From positions 54,256,431 through 54,320,430 of the forward strand of contig OY755252.1 in the NCBI GenBank assembly GCA_963576725.1: DNA of 64,000 nt. The letters run 5' to 3'. The DNA is from Azorinus chamasolen (Eukaryota > Mollusca > Bivalvia > Cardiida > Solecurtidae). The notes under the pieces were generated by a model that saw only the letters and a program-made list of their open reading frames with translations, made no database searches and was not told where the DNA came from. Position numbers and translations under genes: made by a program. This document shows positions 42,705 through 53,888 of this stretch, in pieces. Every line of letters begins with the position of its first letter. The stretch's first letter is position 1.

Positions 42705-42770
42705 TTACATTTCTGCCTGTGTGTCTATGACAGCAAGGTGTGTTCTGGCATGCATTTTCTGGCACTCTTC
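42705..42770 (-). pseudogene. Remnant of a third C-type lectin middle exon
   Basis: After acceptor ttgctttcag the frame reads EECQKMHARTHLAVIDTQ and AEM, then TAA. It is closely similar to the middle CTLD exons of genes 1 and 2, but the last third is missing and M1 transposon sequence follows. No partner exons were found nearby, so this is a broken copy, or possibly an exon of a gene whose other exons were overlooked. Confidence 0.7.
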
Positions 42771-43236
42771 CTGAAAGCAATAACATTAGGTTGCTTCTAC
42801 GATCCAGCTGTACTCATTTAGAACAGTTTAAGCAGTATTTCTTTGAACCCGTTTCGTGTGAAAACCACAATGCAGACACGGATAAGCCACTGACTCTGCT
42901 ACAAGGCAACTTGTCCTGATGTTCTATATAAATTTCTAGAGATGATAGATATTGTCTACTACTCTGACGAACGTTAGATAAATAGTCACATGTTCAAACA
43001 TCACCCGACAAATCTTGACGTCAAACCAGTTCATAATGCATCTCTACCTACTTTATTTCGGGACGATTCAATAAGGTATCGAATTCAATCAAATATACCA
43101 TACGAACCAATTTTAATCGATTGAAACACAAACAATGGTTTTGTTTTACTCAGACCATGAAATCAAGATATGTAAGCTACGTATTGATTTCGTCACATGA
43201 AACTACTGGCTTCTGTGTTCATAAGTGACCCAGTCT
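42771..43236. other. No gene recognised upstream of the lectin exon remnant
   Basis: Neither a Sushi-like nor an SCYR exon could be found on the minus strand here. Confidence 0.35.
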
Positions 43237-43355
43237 TTTAGCCCTTACTCCATATATACGCCTTTTAACATCTTTTAAACAGGATAGTCCCACATCAGAC
43301 ATGTAGGAGCCCTCTGGTCTGTTTACTTACATGGTTATATAGATCTGATTCTATT
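43237..43355. mobile_element. M1 fragment
   Basis: CTTACTCCATATATACGCC, ACAGGATAGTCCCACATC. Confidence 0.55.
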
Positions 43356-43655
43356 TCTGTGTTCATATGTCATAGAAAAGCAATTCATTAATATCCCTAA
43401 TCACATCATTTTTGCGGGTATATGTATATGCATTTATTAATAAACGACACTGATTCAATGAGCTAGAAATCATATGGCAAATGGACAAAGTCCACTTTTT
43501 GTTTGGCTGTTGGCTGTTATCACGGGCAAATATGTCTGTGTTCATATGTCATAGAAAAGCAATTCATTAATATCCCTAATGACATCATTCTTGCGGGTAT
43601 ATGTACATGTATATGCATTTATTAATATACGACACTGATTCAATGAGCTAGAAAT
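43356..43655. repeat. 179-bp direct duplication
   Basis: TCTGTGTTCATATGTCATAG ... GATTCAATGAGCTAGAAAT occurs from 43356 and again from 43535 with few differences. Confidence 0.9.
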
Positions 43656-43776
43656 GATTAGAGCAAATGGACTCCATAGAAACTCCTTCTAGTACCATGG
43701 CAAACAGAGCAAGCTGTTTACAAATGTGAGTCAGGCACAGGTAGCAGGAGATGAGCCAGGAATAGCATACAATGGA

Positions 43777-43976
43777 TACAGCTGAACCTCTCTTAAGCGG
43801 TTAATCATTTTATTTGAACGTAGGAGTCTTAAAAAGCAAGTGGTTGTTTAATGCAGGGCAACAATAATACAGAAATCTCCTATTTGAGATTTCTGCATTA
43901 TTTTTTACCTGACACCTGTCTTACAGACCCATAATTCGACCTCTTTGTATTGCTGCTTAAGGCAGATTCTACTGTA
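43777..43976. mobile_element. M4 transposon
   Basis: TACAGCTGAACCTCTCTTAA, GAAATCTCCTATTTGAGATTTC, GGCAGATTCTACTGTA. Confidence 0.8.
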
Positions 43977-44284
43977 CTTAGTGAGATAAATGACTAACTC
44001 AACGTCATCCCAGTACTGAGATGTATCTGTTACTCGGCATTATTACACACAGATACAATCCACCCCTTACCAGAGTCATGTCCATACAAACAAATGATTA
44101 CCCCATTCACACTTATAGACATCACTTATTGGCGGTTTTTGCAAACAGAGTAGATCAGGATTTGTTCTGTTTGCTATTGGCATTTGGTGGATCTGTTTCT
44201 TCAGCTCCTTCTTTGGCCAAAATCATCCTCTCTCAATAGTCCTTTTAAAAATAGGTCAATGATCATTAATAAGGTCACGGCATC

Positions 44285-44442
44285 TTGAATAATGTTCAAG
44301 AGGAGCTTTCAGCATTACTTTAGACATGCATTAAGCAGCGAACATTAGAAATTGTCCAGATTAGAAATGTGATCACTCAAACTTCTGCTAACTCGAAGTC
44401 ATTTGTATGGTCCATTGAAGTTCGAAATATCGAAGTGTAACT
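44285..44442. mobile_element. M3 right half
   Basis: AAGAGGAGCTTTCAGCATTA, CATTAAGCAGCGAAC, GTTCGAAATATCGAAGTG. Confidence 0.7.
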
Positions 44443-44582
44443 ATATTTGGAAAGAATTACAGAAACACCGAACAAAACAATTACTCATTATACAATTCTA
44501 AAGTGAAATGTTTCATTGCCTCTGTCACAGTCGAAGTCGCCAGAAAGCGACCCGCGTGATTTTATGCAATCGTCGAATCTGT

Positions 44583-44670
44583 GATTGCCTATGCAAACAG
44601 TTTGGACCCAGATGAGACGCCGATCAATATGACGTCTCATCAAGATCCAAACTGTTTGACATACCACTTA
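44583..44670. mobile_element. M7 copy
   Basis: GCAAACAGTTTGGACCCAG and GATCCAAACTGTTTGACA. Confidence 0.75.
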
Positions 44671-44711
44671 CGTTTAAGAGACGAAACTGAAAGAAAGTCC
44701 ATCCCGAAACA

Positions 44712-44943
44712 TAACCCATTATCTCAAAGGTTAGTTTTAGACCAAACCTCTTTGAATAAATCTACTGAAAATAAGTATTTATTAGATAAAAAAAGGAAAA
44801 CTTTAGAATTGTGTAGTTTTGAAACCATTGTGATAAATAGAGTATTTTCGCTTACGGAGTTAATGCTCTATTTATCACAATTGTTTCAAAAAGTGACTTC
44901 TACAGAGGCGTCAAAAGGCGTCAACATATGAGAATGGGTTTAA
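44712..44943. mobile_element. M2 transposon, reverse, complete
   Basis: TAACCCATTATCTC, GTTTTGAAACCATTGTGAT hairpin, right TATGAGAATGGGTTTAA. Confidence 0.8.
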
Positions 44944-45660
44944 CGCAGACGACATCATTTGAAGACAAAATTTAGTCGGTCCAAAATAGTTTAATTCGTA
45001 TTTACTTTCTCAACAAACCACAGTACAACCAATGTGTTTTCTACAGATAAATGTCAAAATAGCACAGGAGAGACAAGAGAGTATAAACAAACAGATAAAC
45101 GAATACCACGTGGATAAGAGATGCACATTTCAGAACATAACCTCTTGTTTACCTATGAGCGTGGTCATAATTCTTGAACTTGCATCCGCGTCCCATTTTT
45201 ACCACCTTTAATATTGGCACTCACGCAATCCACTTTTGTATGCAAGCTAGTATTCACTGCACACAGCCTCCACCAAATAAAACCCATTGCTGTGACCACT
45301 TTGTAAATAATTATGCGTATTAAGATACCAGATAGTCATGTCTTCACAAAACACTTTGCCGTTACCGCTCTGTAGATTCAAAGACTTAAATCGCCATGTC
45401 TTCAAGAACCCTTATAGTGGTGTGGCAACTATGTATATAAATGTGCGTATTGAGATACTAAAATCACTGTACCTTTGGTGTATGGAAATGAAAGAGGTCT
45501 ACAGTCTGTACACAGAAATACATGTTCAAATAAAACAAATCATGGCATCTGTTCTAGGTACATGTAGATTTAAACCTTTCGGTGCCAAATTTCTATTTAT
45601 AGTGTGCAGTCCAGTTTTGTTAAATTATTCATTAAAATAAGAAAATGAGATAAATTTAAA
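44944..45660. other. No gene recognised
   Basis: A 52-codon frame follows a fair acceptor at about 45046 (INVKIAQERQESINKQINEY) and ends TAA, but it has no family resemblance or partner exon. Confidence 0.35.
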
Positions 45661-45792
45661 ATGCACAATTCAAAGGAATAAACCACAGATCTAGAACTAG
45701 AGATTGAGAGAAAAAGTGAAGTCTCAGACGATATGGGACTGGACTATTTGTCGCGGTGCATTTATGTGACATTGGCGGTGAAAGGGTTAAAT
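45661..45792. repeat. Dispersed repeat shared with 1253-1412
   Basis: TTCAAAGGAATAAACCACAG, GAGATTGAGAG, GACATTGGCGG, ending AGGGTTAA. Confidence 0.55.
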
Positions 45793-45908
45793 CACATTTC
45801 ATGGAGTTATGGTTTCAAAATAAACTGTCATTCATGTCCTATAACATTGTCTAATTTCTTATTATCAAGCATTATTATAATTATTTACAAGCAGATACAA
45901 TATTTACT

Positions 45909-46334
45909 TACAGTAGAACCCGTCTTAACCCTTTCTCTGTTCTATATTTATTCCAAATTTCGATACATACTGAATATTCATGGACAAAATAATTGTAATG
46001 AAGTATGGAAGGTGGAACATTGTAGCCACTATATATACTAAAGAAACAGATATATCATATTCCATTAGCAAACAGAGTAGACCCTGATCAGACGGTTCCT
46101 ATAGGCTCCTGGGTCTACTCTGTTTACAAATGCATGAAAACACGTTTGAATATTAGTGAAAGGGTTAAGCGGTCGGCAAAACGAGGTCTAATTGTGGTTT
46201 GTAAGGCAGGTGGTAGCTTAATACAGGTCAAAAGTAATGCAAAAAGCTCCTTTTGCTCTGCATTAAGCAACTACTTGCTTTTTAAGACTCCTATGTCCAA
46301 TAAATGAATGGCCGCTTAAGACATGTTCTACTGT
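45909..46334. mobile_element. M4 transposon split by M1b
   Basis: TACAGTAGAACCCGTC|TTAA and TTAA|GCGGTCGGCAAAACG flank the insert. The body GCTTAATACAGGTC continues to GACATGTTCTACTGT. Confidence 0.82.
45925..46168. mobile_element. M1b transposon nested in M4 at TTAA
   Basis: TTAACCCTTTCTCTGTTCTA to GTGAAAGGGTTAA. Hairpin GCAAACAGAGTAGACCC...GGGTCTACTCTGTTTAC. Confidence 0.85.
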
Positions 46335-46357
46335 TTTACTGCATTGAGATTAACCAT

Positions 46358-46633
46358 TACCACAACGTAGGGTTTGGTTGAGAAATGCAGAAAAACCTCT
46401 CTATAACGGCCACATAAGTGTTTTTTAGTCGGTATTTAGGGCAGATGACTGCTTAAAACAAGGTGAAAGTAAAACAGAACGCTCCTATAGGAGCGTTCTG
46501 TTTTACGTTCACCTTGCTTTAAGCAGCCACCTGCCTATAACACAAAATATTTGATGTAATTTAGTGGCCGTTATAGAGAGGTTTTACGGTAGCGAATTTA
46601 GTATTTGTGTACGCACATTTATTTGTTGCTCTG
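46358..46633. mobile_element. M5 half split by M4 (46387-46591)
   Basis: M5 words CAACGTAGGGTTTGGTTGAG and TTTAGTATTTGTGTACGCAC lie on either side of a complete M4 with palindrome AACGCTCCTATAGGAGCGTT. Confidence 0.8.
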
Positions 46634-47053
46634 TGTAAAGTTTTACAGCTGCAAATAATGATGATAAATGACGCACAATTACCAAATGTCAAATGAAAAT
46701 GTCATATAGATGTAATCTAAACGAGAACCTAACGGAGAACATTTTGAAAGTTATCAACAAAAGCATAAAAAACAAAATAAACACTGCAATATAAAATATC
46801 TATCAACATCGTACTTTTATTATAACCCAAAGTCTAGCAAACTATATTTGAATTGAAAACATATTGCTGATACATCATAAGATTACGTATTTCATGTTCC
46901 TATCAATGAGAAAATTACTGGACAATGTACTGGTAGCCACTGATAATACTCCAGCGTTTAAATGTTAAAACCTTTGAATGCTGATTTCTCAAAGTGGATT
47001 CGTCTGTCACTGTTTAACAATACAGGCCATTAAATATAAAAGGGTTGCTTATG
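46634..47053. other. No feature recognised
   Basis: AT-rich; no exon or repeat family identified. Confidence 0.35.
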
Positions 47054-47137
47054 CTAGAGGAGTTTTAATGACAAACAGTGCAGACCCTGATCAGAGGGAT
47101 CCTCTACCCTCTGATCTGGATCTACAATATTTGCAAA
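47054..47137. mobile_element. M9-type hairpin core
   Basis: ACAAACAGTGCAGACCCTGA, GAGGGATCCTCTACCCTC. Confidence 0.55.
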
Positions 47138-47207
47138 TACCAGTGCAATAGTTCCCTGTATTAAAGGGCTTACTTTTGCTTTCAACGTTTTATACAGAAA
47201 TATCTAA

Positions 47208-47341
47208 ACCAACTGAAGCTTTTATTGACCATTATTCTGCTGTAAAATTGATCTTTGATTAAACTCTGGTCGGTACCAACTGAAGCTTTTATTGGCCATT
47301 ATTCTGCTGTAAAATTGATCTTTGATTAAACTCTGGTCGCT
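47208..47341. repeat. 67-bp tandem duplication
   Basis: ACCAACTGAAGCTTTTATTG to AACTCTGGTCG occurs twice with one mismatch seen. Confidence 0.93.
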
Positions 47342-47385
47342 TGAAATTTCATCTTACGTCTCTTCTGTTCAAGCTTTTGAACAAC

Positions 47386-47690
47386 TACAGTTGAACTTCG
47401 ATATCTCGAACTCCGATAACTCGAAATTCGGGATAACTCGAAGTAAAAGTTCCGTCCTTCCAAAATTTACAATACATACCTGTTCTAAACTGTATCACTA
47501 CGCATATCAAGAAACATATGTGACAGCTTAATACAAGTCAAAAGTAATGCTGAAATTTTCAGCATTACTTTACACCTACATTAAACTGTGAACTTGAGAA
47601 ATTGTTCAGATTTGAAATTGAATGACTTCTATTATCTCGAAGTAATTTACATGGTCCCTTGAAGATCGAGATATCGAAATTCAAATATAT
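47386..47690. mobile_element. M3 transposon
   Basis: TACAGTTGAACTTCGATATC to CGAAATTCAAATATA; core shortened to GCTGAAATTTTCAGC. Confidence 0.83.
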
Positions 47691-47835
47691 TTCACAATAA
47701 ATAATAAAAAAAATATAAAATCCGGATCAGTCTCAGGATCACCGAGCTTCATTTTCCGGTTCACTTGAGCCGGATTCGAAAATTGGTGTTCAGTTTTAAG
47801 TCGCTTTAACGGTATCTCAGGCAGTGACATTCGAG

Positions 47836-47915
47836 TGACAAATAGCCTGGACACTGATGCCACGTCTTGCAGCTCGGTGTCTCATCTGGATCCAAGCTGT
47901 TTACAATTTGAGCCA
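47836..47915. mobile_element. M7 copy
   Basis: GCAGCTCGGTGTCTCATCTG and GATCCAAGCTGTTTACAA; left arm worn. Confidence 0.6.
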
Positions 47916-47932
47916 GGTCACGTTTAGCAGTA

Positions 47933-48158
47933 TTAACCCTTTCCTTAATGTAAGCGCATTTTGACGCATCTGCAAACAGAGTAGACCAAGACCAGACGGC
48001 TCCTATAGGAGCGGTCTGATCAGGGTATGCTCTGTTTGCTTATTGTGTAACATAGATCTAATTCTACAGCTTCTGCCTGAGCCGAAATGTCCTATGTTCA
48101 TATGTCATTATAAATATTATTCATGACGTCATTATATCCTACATCAGGGAAAGGATTA
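47933..48158. mobile_element. M1b transposon, complete
   Basis: TTAACCCTTTCCTTAATG to AGGGAAAGGATTAA; hairpin GACGGCTCCTATAGGAGCGGTC. Confidence 0.82.
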
Positions 48159-48302
48159 AGTACAATGTGGTACACTAGTGTGGCGGCATTTCCAAACAGT
48201 GTAGACCCAGGTGAGAGAGCTCATCGAGGAACACTCCGATCATACTGTATTGTTTTCCATTCCAAATCATCTTATACTAGTCCATACTGAATGCATTCTA
48301 CT

Positions 48303-48535
48303 GTTGACCCATTCCCTCATATTGACGACTTTTGACGACTCTGTAAAAGTGACTTTTTGAAACCGTTGTGATAAACAGAGCTTTGACTCATATAGGAGCA
48401 AATGTTCTATTTATCACAATGGTTTCAAACTACACATTTCTAAAATTTTCCTAAAATTGCTCTAGTTAAGGCTCTTTTTCGGTAGATTAATTCAAAGAGG
48501 TTGTATCTAAAATAGCATATGAGGTAATGGGTTAA
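48303..48535. mobile_element. M2 transposon, complete
   Basis: TTGACCCATTCCCTCATATT to GAGGTAATGGGTTAA. Confidence 0.82.
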
Positions 48536-48654
48536 ACAATGATGGGCCATTCCATTTTGAATTTTAAGTATGCACCGAGTTCAAAAAGGTATAGTCGCCG
48601 CCGCAAGAACGTTTAAACAATTTCTTAAGTGGCTATCATAAATATGTCTAAGTT

Positions 48655-48835
48655 TGTGTCTGTAAGGCAGATGGTACCTTAACGCAGGTAAAAAATGCAG
48701 AAAGGTCCTATATGAGATTTCTGTATTACTGTTGCCATGTATTAAGCAACTCCCTGTTTTAAGACACCTATATTCAACTGAGGGTCTCATGGAAGATTGG
48801 CTATTACCAAATGTGTTCCCTCATTAAATAAAGTC

Positions 48836-48876
<41 letters not shown>

Positions 48877-48955
48877 CATCATCATCATTATTATCATCAT
48901 CATTATTATCATTATTATTATGAATGACCGCTGAAGACAGGTTCCACTGTGGAAG
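48655..48955. mobile_element. M4 transposon split by a retroposon tail
   Basis: GGCAGATGGTACCTTAACGC ... CACCTATATTCAACTGA, then foreign DNA, then ATGAATGACCGCTGAAGACA and GGTTCCACTGT. Confidence 0.7.
48780..48922. mobile_element. LINE/SINE-like 3' tail with ATT microsatellite
   Basis: GGGTCTCATGGAAGATTGGC, then CCCTCATTAAATAAAGTC and (TTA)n to 48922. AATAAAGT plus a simple-repeat tail is typical of CR1-like LINE and partner SINE 3' ends. No 5' part. Confidence 0.55.
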
Positions 48956-49254
48956 GAACATTTAGCAACATAGTTATATATAACTATCAAATAGCGTGTT
49001 TTGAGATAGTTGACTCTAACATCAAAGCATGTTGATAACAATGTTATTGGCATGATGCTAGAGGGAAACCTGGTCGTTTTAAACAGTCAAAGACCCATGT
49101 GAAATGTTTTATGTCAAAACACTGAAATGTAAATGATATTAACTTTTGCAACTATCTTTGTGTATATCTACAGGGGATATGTGTATGAAGGAGACAAGGG
49201 ACAAACTACAAGGAATCCGAGGAGGCCACTACACAGAAAACCCTCTTCTCGTAT

Positions 49255-49345
49255 TGAGTGTCAGTTGCAAACAGCTTGAGTCCAGAGCAGATGCCAAGTA
49301 ACTCAGGATGCAAGCTGTTTGACACTCGGTCAATAGTTTGTCAAA
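49255..49345. mobile_element. M7 copy, diverged
   Basis: GTTGCAAACAGCTTGAGTCC and GCTGTTTGACACTCGGTCAA. Confidence 0.6.
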
Positions 49346-49439
49346 CGTTAAGCAAATCACAGATCGGGCAGACATTAAACTTAAAAGATACATTCAAAGA
49401 CAGGCAGTAGACTGAGACAAAGAGACAGAGAGGAAAGAT

Positions 49440-49530
49440 AGATACTGAGACACATGGATACAGAGAGAGAGAAAGAGAGGGAGAGAGAGAGTGGGGAGAG
49501 AAAGAGAGAGGAGAGAGAATAGAAGAGTAT
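49440..49530. repeat. GA-rich simple repeat
   Basis: GAGAGAGAAAGAGAGG-type sequence. Confidence 0.9.
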
Positions 49531-50617
49531 ATTCCTAATCAGCCCTGATATCGTTGGCTCAGCGTAATAGGGTTGTAACTCATTTTATTTTCATAAATGT
49601 CTTTTTAATGATCTTTTACAATCACATTTACAAAATAAAATTATTGATTTCTCAAATTTTAGACTTTTAAAGCAGATTTATACAAAGGTTGTATCTCAAT
49701 TTCCCAAAATTTATTTGTGAAATAAGGTTGTAACTCAACATACAACTCTCTTGCACACCAGTTTAAACACGTCTCCTATAATCTGAGTTGTGTAATATGG
49801 TTGTATCGCACTATGATAGGGTGACAATCAGGGTAAAAAAGGGTAACCCAAACACAATTTGCAACAAGAAATGTTCAGAAAGCTCTCAAAGGTTTGATCT
49901 TTAAGGGATCACGGGATCAAGTGGCATAAATCGTGGCGAGCTGAGGAATCCAAGATGGCGACCAAGATAGCCACCATTTATAATGCCTACACCTCTGTTT
50001 AAAAGAGGATCTGTAGTTACTTGAGTGACAGATATAGTGTAATGCTTAATATTGTAGTTAATAACCAAGGTTTTCATACTTCACTAATCTTAAGTACATT
50101 TACAGTCAATGTCAAGGTCATTCCAAGGTCATTGTACCAATTATATGCGTAAAAATCGAAATCTACCTACTATTTTTATGTCTTTAGCCTTTACAATTTT
50201 GACTTGACTTTCAAATGATAACTGAAATGCTCCTGAAAATGTTTGTGTTGCTACATTTCATCAATATAACTTTCAATCAGAAATAGCAGTCCAAGACTGT
50301 GTTAATGATAAGGATAGTGACCTGATAAATTTGCCAAATAACCTTACAGACCATTTTGCATATGGTAACTTGGAGGAACACTGTAGCACGATATTATGTT
50401 TTAACTTTTACAAGTGTTCTTACAGTTAGAAATACATGTATTAAAAGAATATATTATTGATGATGACAGGCTGGTTTATCCAAAATAGCCACCTAAATAG
50501 GCATATAAATAAAAGCAGTAAGCAAAGGTGGCAAAGTAGATCTATTATTTATTCAGTAGTTGCAGAATTATCTGAAGAAACCAAACATGGTTAAGGTAAA
50601 TGATTAGACTTAAATGA
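49531..50617. other. About 1.1 kb without recognised gene
   Basis: Weakly repeated TAAGGTTGTAACTCA words at 49565-49805; no exon. Confidence 0.4.
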
Positions 50618-50840
50618 TTAGTATAATAACAAGAGCACTGCAAGCGGGTGCGAACGCTCGTCTGTTATCATTTGGTATGTGTGGATAGGCCTTGTCAAGA
50701 TGAACATGCAAAAATGAACGTTGTAAATGAAAACTTGAAGAAGTTATGGTCAATGTTAAGATTTCGGACGACGACAACAACGACGACAACGACAACGCGG
50801 ACGCCGGAGTTACGACAATAGCTCGTGATTTCTTCGAAAC
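50618..50840 (-). repeat. Dispersed repeat with GTTGTCGTC run
   Basis: On the minus strand AGCTCGTCTGTTTCGAAGAA, CCGGCGTCCGCGTTGTCG and GAAGT-type words; related to 55240-55575 and to the start of the 62.6-kb array. Abundant type in bivalve DNA by general knowledge. Confidence 0.6.
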
Positions 50841-51220
50841 AGACGAGCTAAAGATGCTAATCTTAATGCATTTATGAATAATTCTATAAAGGGAAATTTT
50901 GCCTAGAAGATTTTACCTAATATGTATACACTTATAAAAGTATGAAACAGGGAAATTCAACTTGATTCGGGCGATTGTTTATTTTGTATGTGGTGTTTCC
51001 TGCATTACTCATATTTGTACTTTGATTCAACGAAACAATTGACATAAACATACATTTTAAAGAAGTAGTAAGATTCCTTTACAATAAGTTACATGCATTC
51101 TGATATTTCCATTTTAGTGACAAGCTGATTCAGCAAATATGTTAAAAAACGAACTGACTACATTAGAAACAAAAGTCAATATAAAAAGTATGTCAAACAT
51201 GTGGAACGATTTAACCAAAA
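50841..51220. other. No feature recognised
   Basis: 50968-51020 faintly resembles the very end of the Penelope 3' UTR at 26150. Confidence 0.3.
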
Positions 51221-51305
51221 CATATCGAGAGCTTGGTGCAAAACTATTCTAACTCCTTCACAAAGTGAAGGAGTTAGAATAGTTTTGCACCAAGTCCTCG
51301 ATATG
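51221..51305. mobile_element. Second copy of the compact hairpin element
   Basis: CATATCGAGAGCTTGGTGCA mirrors TGCACCAAGTCCTCGATATG; apex CTTCACAAAGTGAAG. Matches 5502-5578 with the loop reversed. Confidence 0.85.
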
Positions 51306-52023
51306 TAATAATCACTTATGATATGATTTTCATCTTCACATGTGTTATGCAAGTTTTGAATATTCTGATGTAGCATTTTCCAATGATTGTATTCACAGTG
51401 TGTATCAGAAATCAAGATAAAAAGTTCCATTGAGTCTGTTCACTGACGATGGTTCTTTCATGACGCTCTGTGTATATATACATGTACCTTTTTAAACTAT
51501 TGTTTTTGATGATGTAATTATTATTCAGATCTCAGGGATTTTTTATAGTCAGTTTGAACTGTGCAGTAATTCTTTTTGAAACAAACTAAGTTTTCAAATA
51601 TTATGCAGGTTATCGTGACCTAATTGCCAGTTGTACATTGTGTATGTCGGTCTGTGATCAGGATCTTAGATGTTTGACACTTTTAAAATAAAACTATGCA
51701 AAGCATAGACTAATTGAATATACATAATTATATACGCAATACACAAAATATTGAGCAGGTGACAATTTTAAATTGAACATGGTACTTTCGAATTCATAGT
51801 TGTCCTAGCACAAATGCTGGATCATGCATCTAAGTTTCATCGAAATGCATACTATTGACACCAAGAATGTATGTTAATATAGCATAATGCTTTAAAAAGT
51901 CCATAGCATGTTTCAAGAGGCAGGCTTGTGTTTTGCAGTTTGTTTGTTTTAAAATGTATTTAGAGAAAAGAATATCAAAAAATATAAAAAACATGAATAA
52001 AAAATCTTTTTTCTATTTACATT
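51306..52023. other. No feature recognised
   Basis: AT-rich, no exon, no repeat family. Confidence 0.35.
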
Positions 52024-52098
52024 CGGTTTTGACGGGATTAGAACCAAGGAACTAGAGATGCACAGTCGCAGCTCTTTCCCCTCGGCCACCGCTTGGGT
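52024..52098 (-). mobile_element. tRNA-derived SINE head or tRNA pseudogene
   Basis: The minus strand has A-box-like TGGCCGAGGGG (52088-52078) and B-box-like GGTTCTAATCC (52045-52035), 32 bp apart, with GTGGCCGAG as in Ser/Leu tRNAs. Poor acceptor-stem pairing argues against a working tRNA. Confidence 0.6.
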
Positions 52099-52406
52099 CC
52101 CAATATATACGGCTTACGTGGTTCTATTTAAACGCTACAAAGGTGTGAAAAGCAACAACGACTTGTGAACGTACATACTTAATATGCAAATTATACAGAC
52201 CCATTATTCATGAAATCTCCAAGTATAGATTTTACAAATGACATACTGTCAATCCAAACGCCATTGTTCAAACTGCATGGTGTCTTTTTACAACAGAAGT
52301 CCTACATAAAGTCGTCGGATTCTGAAAGTTCCATACCTTTCCTGTGGTATTTACAGAAGTCAGATATATGGTTGTCGGATTCTGAGTTAAATTCCCTTTT
52401 TACCTA

Positions 52407-52597
52407 GTCACTTATGTCCTTTGCAAACAGAGGAGACCCAGGTAAGAAGGCTCATAGAGGAGCCCTCTAATCAGGATCTGCACTGTTTGTCATGTTACAC
52501 TTTTGTTTGGAAAAGTCCCTAATATTAACCATAAGCTCAGACTTGTTTGAATTTTGGAACAGCCCGTTTGAAAAAAAATCAGCGTTGTAATGGTTAG
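52407..52597. mobile_element. M9 transposon
   Basis: GTCCTTTGCAAACAGAGGAG, AGGCTCATAGAGGAGCC, TCATGTTACACTTTTG. Confidence 0.72.
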
Positions 52598-52916
52598 GTA
52601 GACCAAAGTAACATAATTGTTAGATTTTTGCAGAACATTATAGAATTGTTGGAGGTACATGAAATGGACACATAACCGAAAATAATTATTTGATTATAAC
52701 AGCCACGGTTCATATTTCGATACACTTTCAACATTTTGTGAACTACTATGAAATATCGAACATCAATGGTACTATTTCTGGGGTAGAACGAAAATTGAAA
52801 TGCAGTAATTCGATTCCATTGCGACATTACAATGTTTCCTGATGTATTTCATCAATGGTCGTGCGACGTTGTTGCTAAGATCTGGTTTGAAAGAAATAGA
52901 ATTTCAAAAATACATG
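52598..52916. other. No feature recognised
   Basis: No repeat or exon identified. Confidence 0.35.
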
Positions 52917-53123
52917 TACGGTAAAACCCCTCTAAACCAGACGTTAAATTCAGTATAAATATCAGTCTTGGAGACAGGTGGCAGCTTAATGCAGGATGAA
53001 AATCATGCAGAAAGCTCCTCCCGGAGCTTCCGGCATGACTTTCACCCTGCATTAAGCAGCCACCTGCCTAAAAGTATCTAAATTCTTATCTACTAGAAGT
53101 CGGGTTAAGAGGGGTTTACTGTA
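52917..53123. mobile_element. M4 transposon, complete
   Basis: TACGGTAAAACCCCTCTAAA to AGGGGTTTACTGTA; palindrome AGAAAGCTCCTCCCGGAGCT. Confidence 0.85.
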
Positions 53124-53297
53124 TTGTAAAAGGGGACAAATCTATACTTTTGAATGTATTTCAGAGATTTACCAGTGATACCTTAACTACCCTAGGTATT
53201 TTGACAAACACACTTATGCAAATAGTGGCTACTATTTCTTTTTTTATTTATTGTTTTCTTTGCTTTCTTAAATGGCTACTAATTTCCACTTTTCATA

Positions 53298-53377
53298 TTT
53301 CATTATAACTATTTTGTCCATGAATATTCAGTAGGTATTGAAATTTGGAATAAACATAGAACAGGGAAAGGGTTAAG
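53298..53377. mobile_element. M1b right end
   Basis: ATGAATATTCAGTAGGTATT and AACAGGGAAAGGGTTAA. Confidence 0.7.
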
Positions 53378-53544
53378 GAAATTAGGATTTCTATAAATCA
53401 GACATTTCTGGCACATGTTTGGTACTGACCAAGTAATGGTCAGAATCATCCGGGATCCAGTCTAGACCTACAGTGTTCTCATTCAACGATAATGGTGAAA
53501 TCGTTAATTCTATTATGCTAAGCACGACTTGACTTGCATCTGAC

Positions 53545-53640
53545 CGAGTGTCAAACAGCTTGGATCCAGATATGTTGAGTAACCCGGCGTCTCATTTGGA
53601 ACCAAACTGTTTGACAATCAGTCACTAGTTTCTACCACGC
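53545..53640. mobile_element. M7 copy
   Basis: GACCGAGTGTCAAACAGCTT and ACCAAACTGTTTGACAATCA. Confidence 0.72.
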
Positions 53641-53704
53641 TGGAACGAATCGGAAGTAGGTTAAAATATAATAGATCAGACTTATTTTGATAGGATGGTA
53701 AGAC

Positions 53705-53888
53705 TTAACCCATTCCCTCATATTGACGCTTGTTGGCGCATCTGTAATAGTCACTTCTTGAAACTATTGTGATAAATAGAGCATTAATTTGCTCCATAGG
53801 AGCAAATGCTCTATTATCACAATGGTTTCAAAACTAAACAATTCTAAACAAATTCCTTTTCTCTAGTAAATGCTCCTTTATCCTAATT
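53705..53888. mobile_element. M2 left part
   Basis: TTAACCCATTCCCTCATATT, GAGCATTAATTTGCTCC; right end lost. Confidence 0.75.

Noticed and set aside
45046..45202. Possible plus-strand exon after CTACAG
   Set aside because: No family resemblance and no joining exon; recorded only as a gap comment.
48838..48922. ATT run as a coding polyisoleucine frame
   Set aside because: Microsatellite tail of a retroposon.
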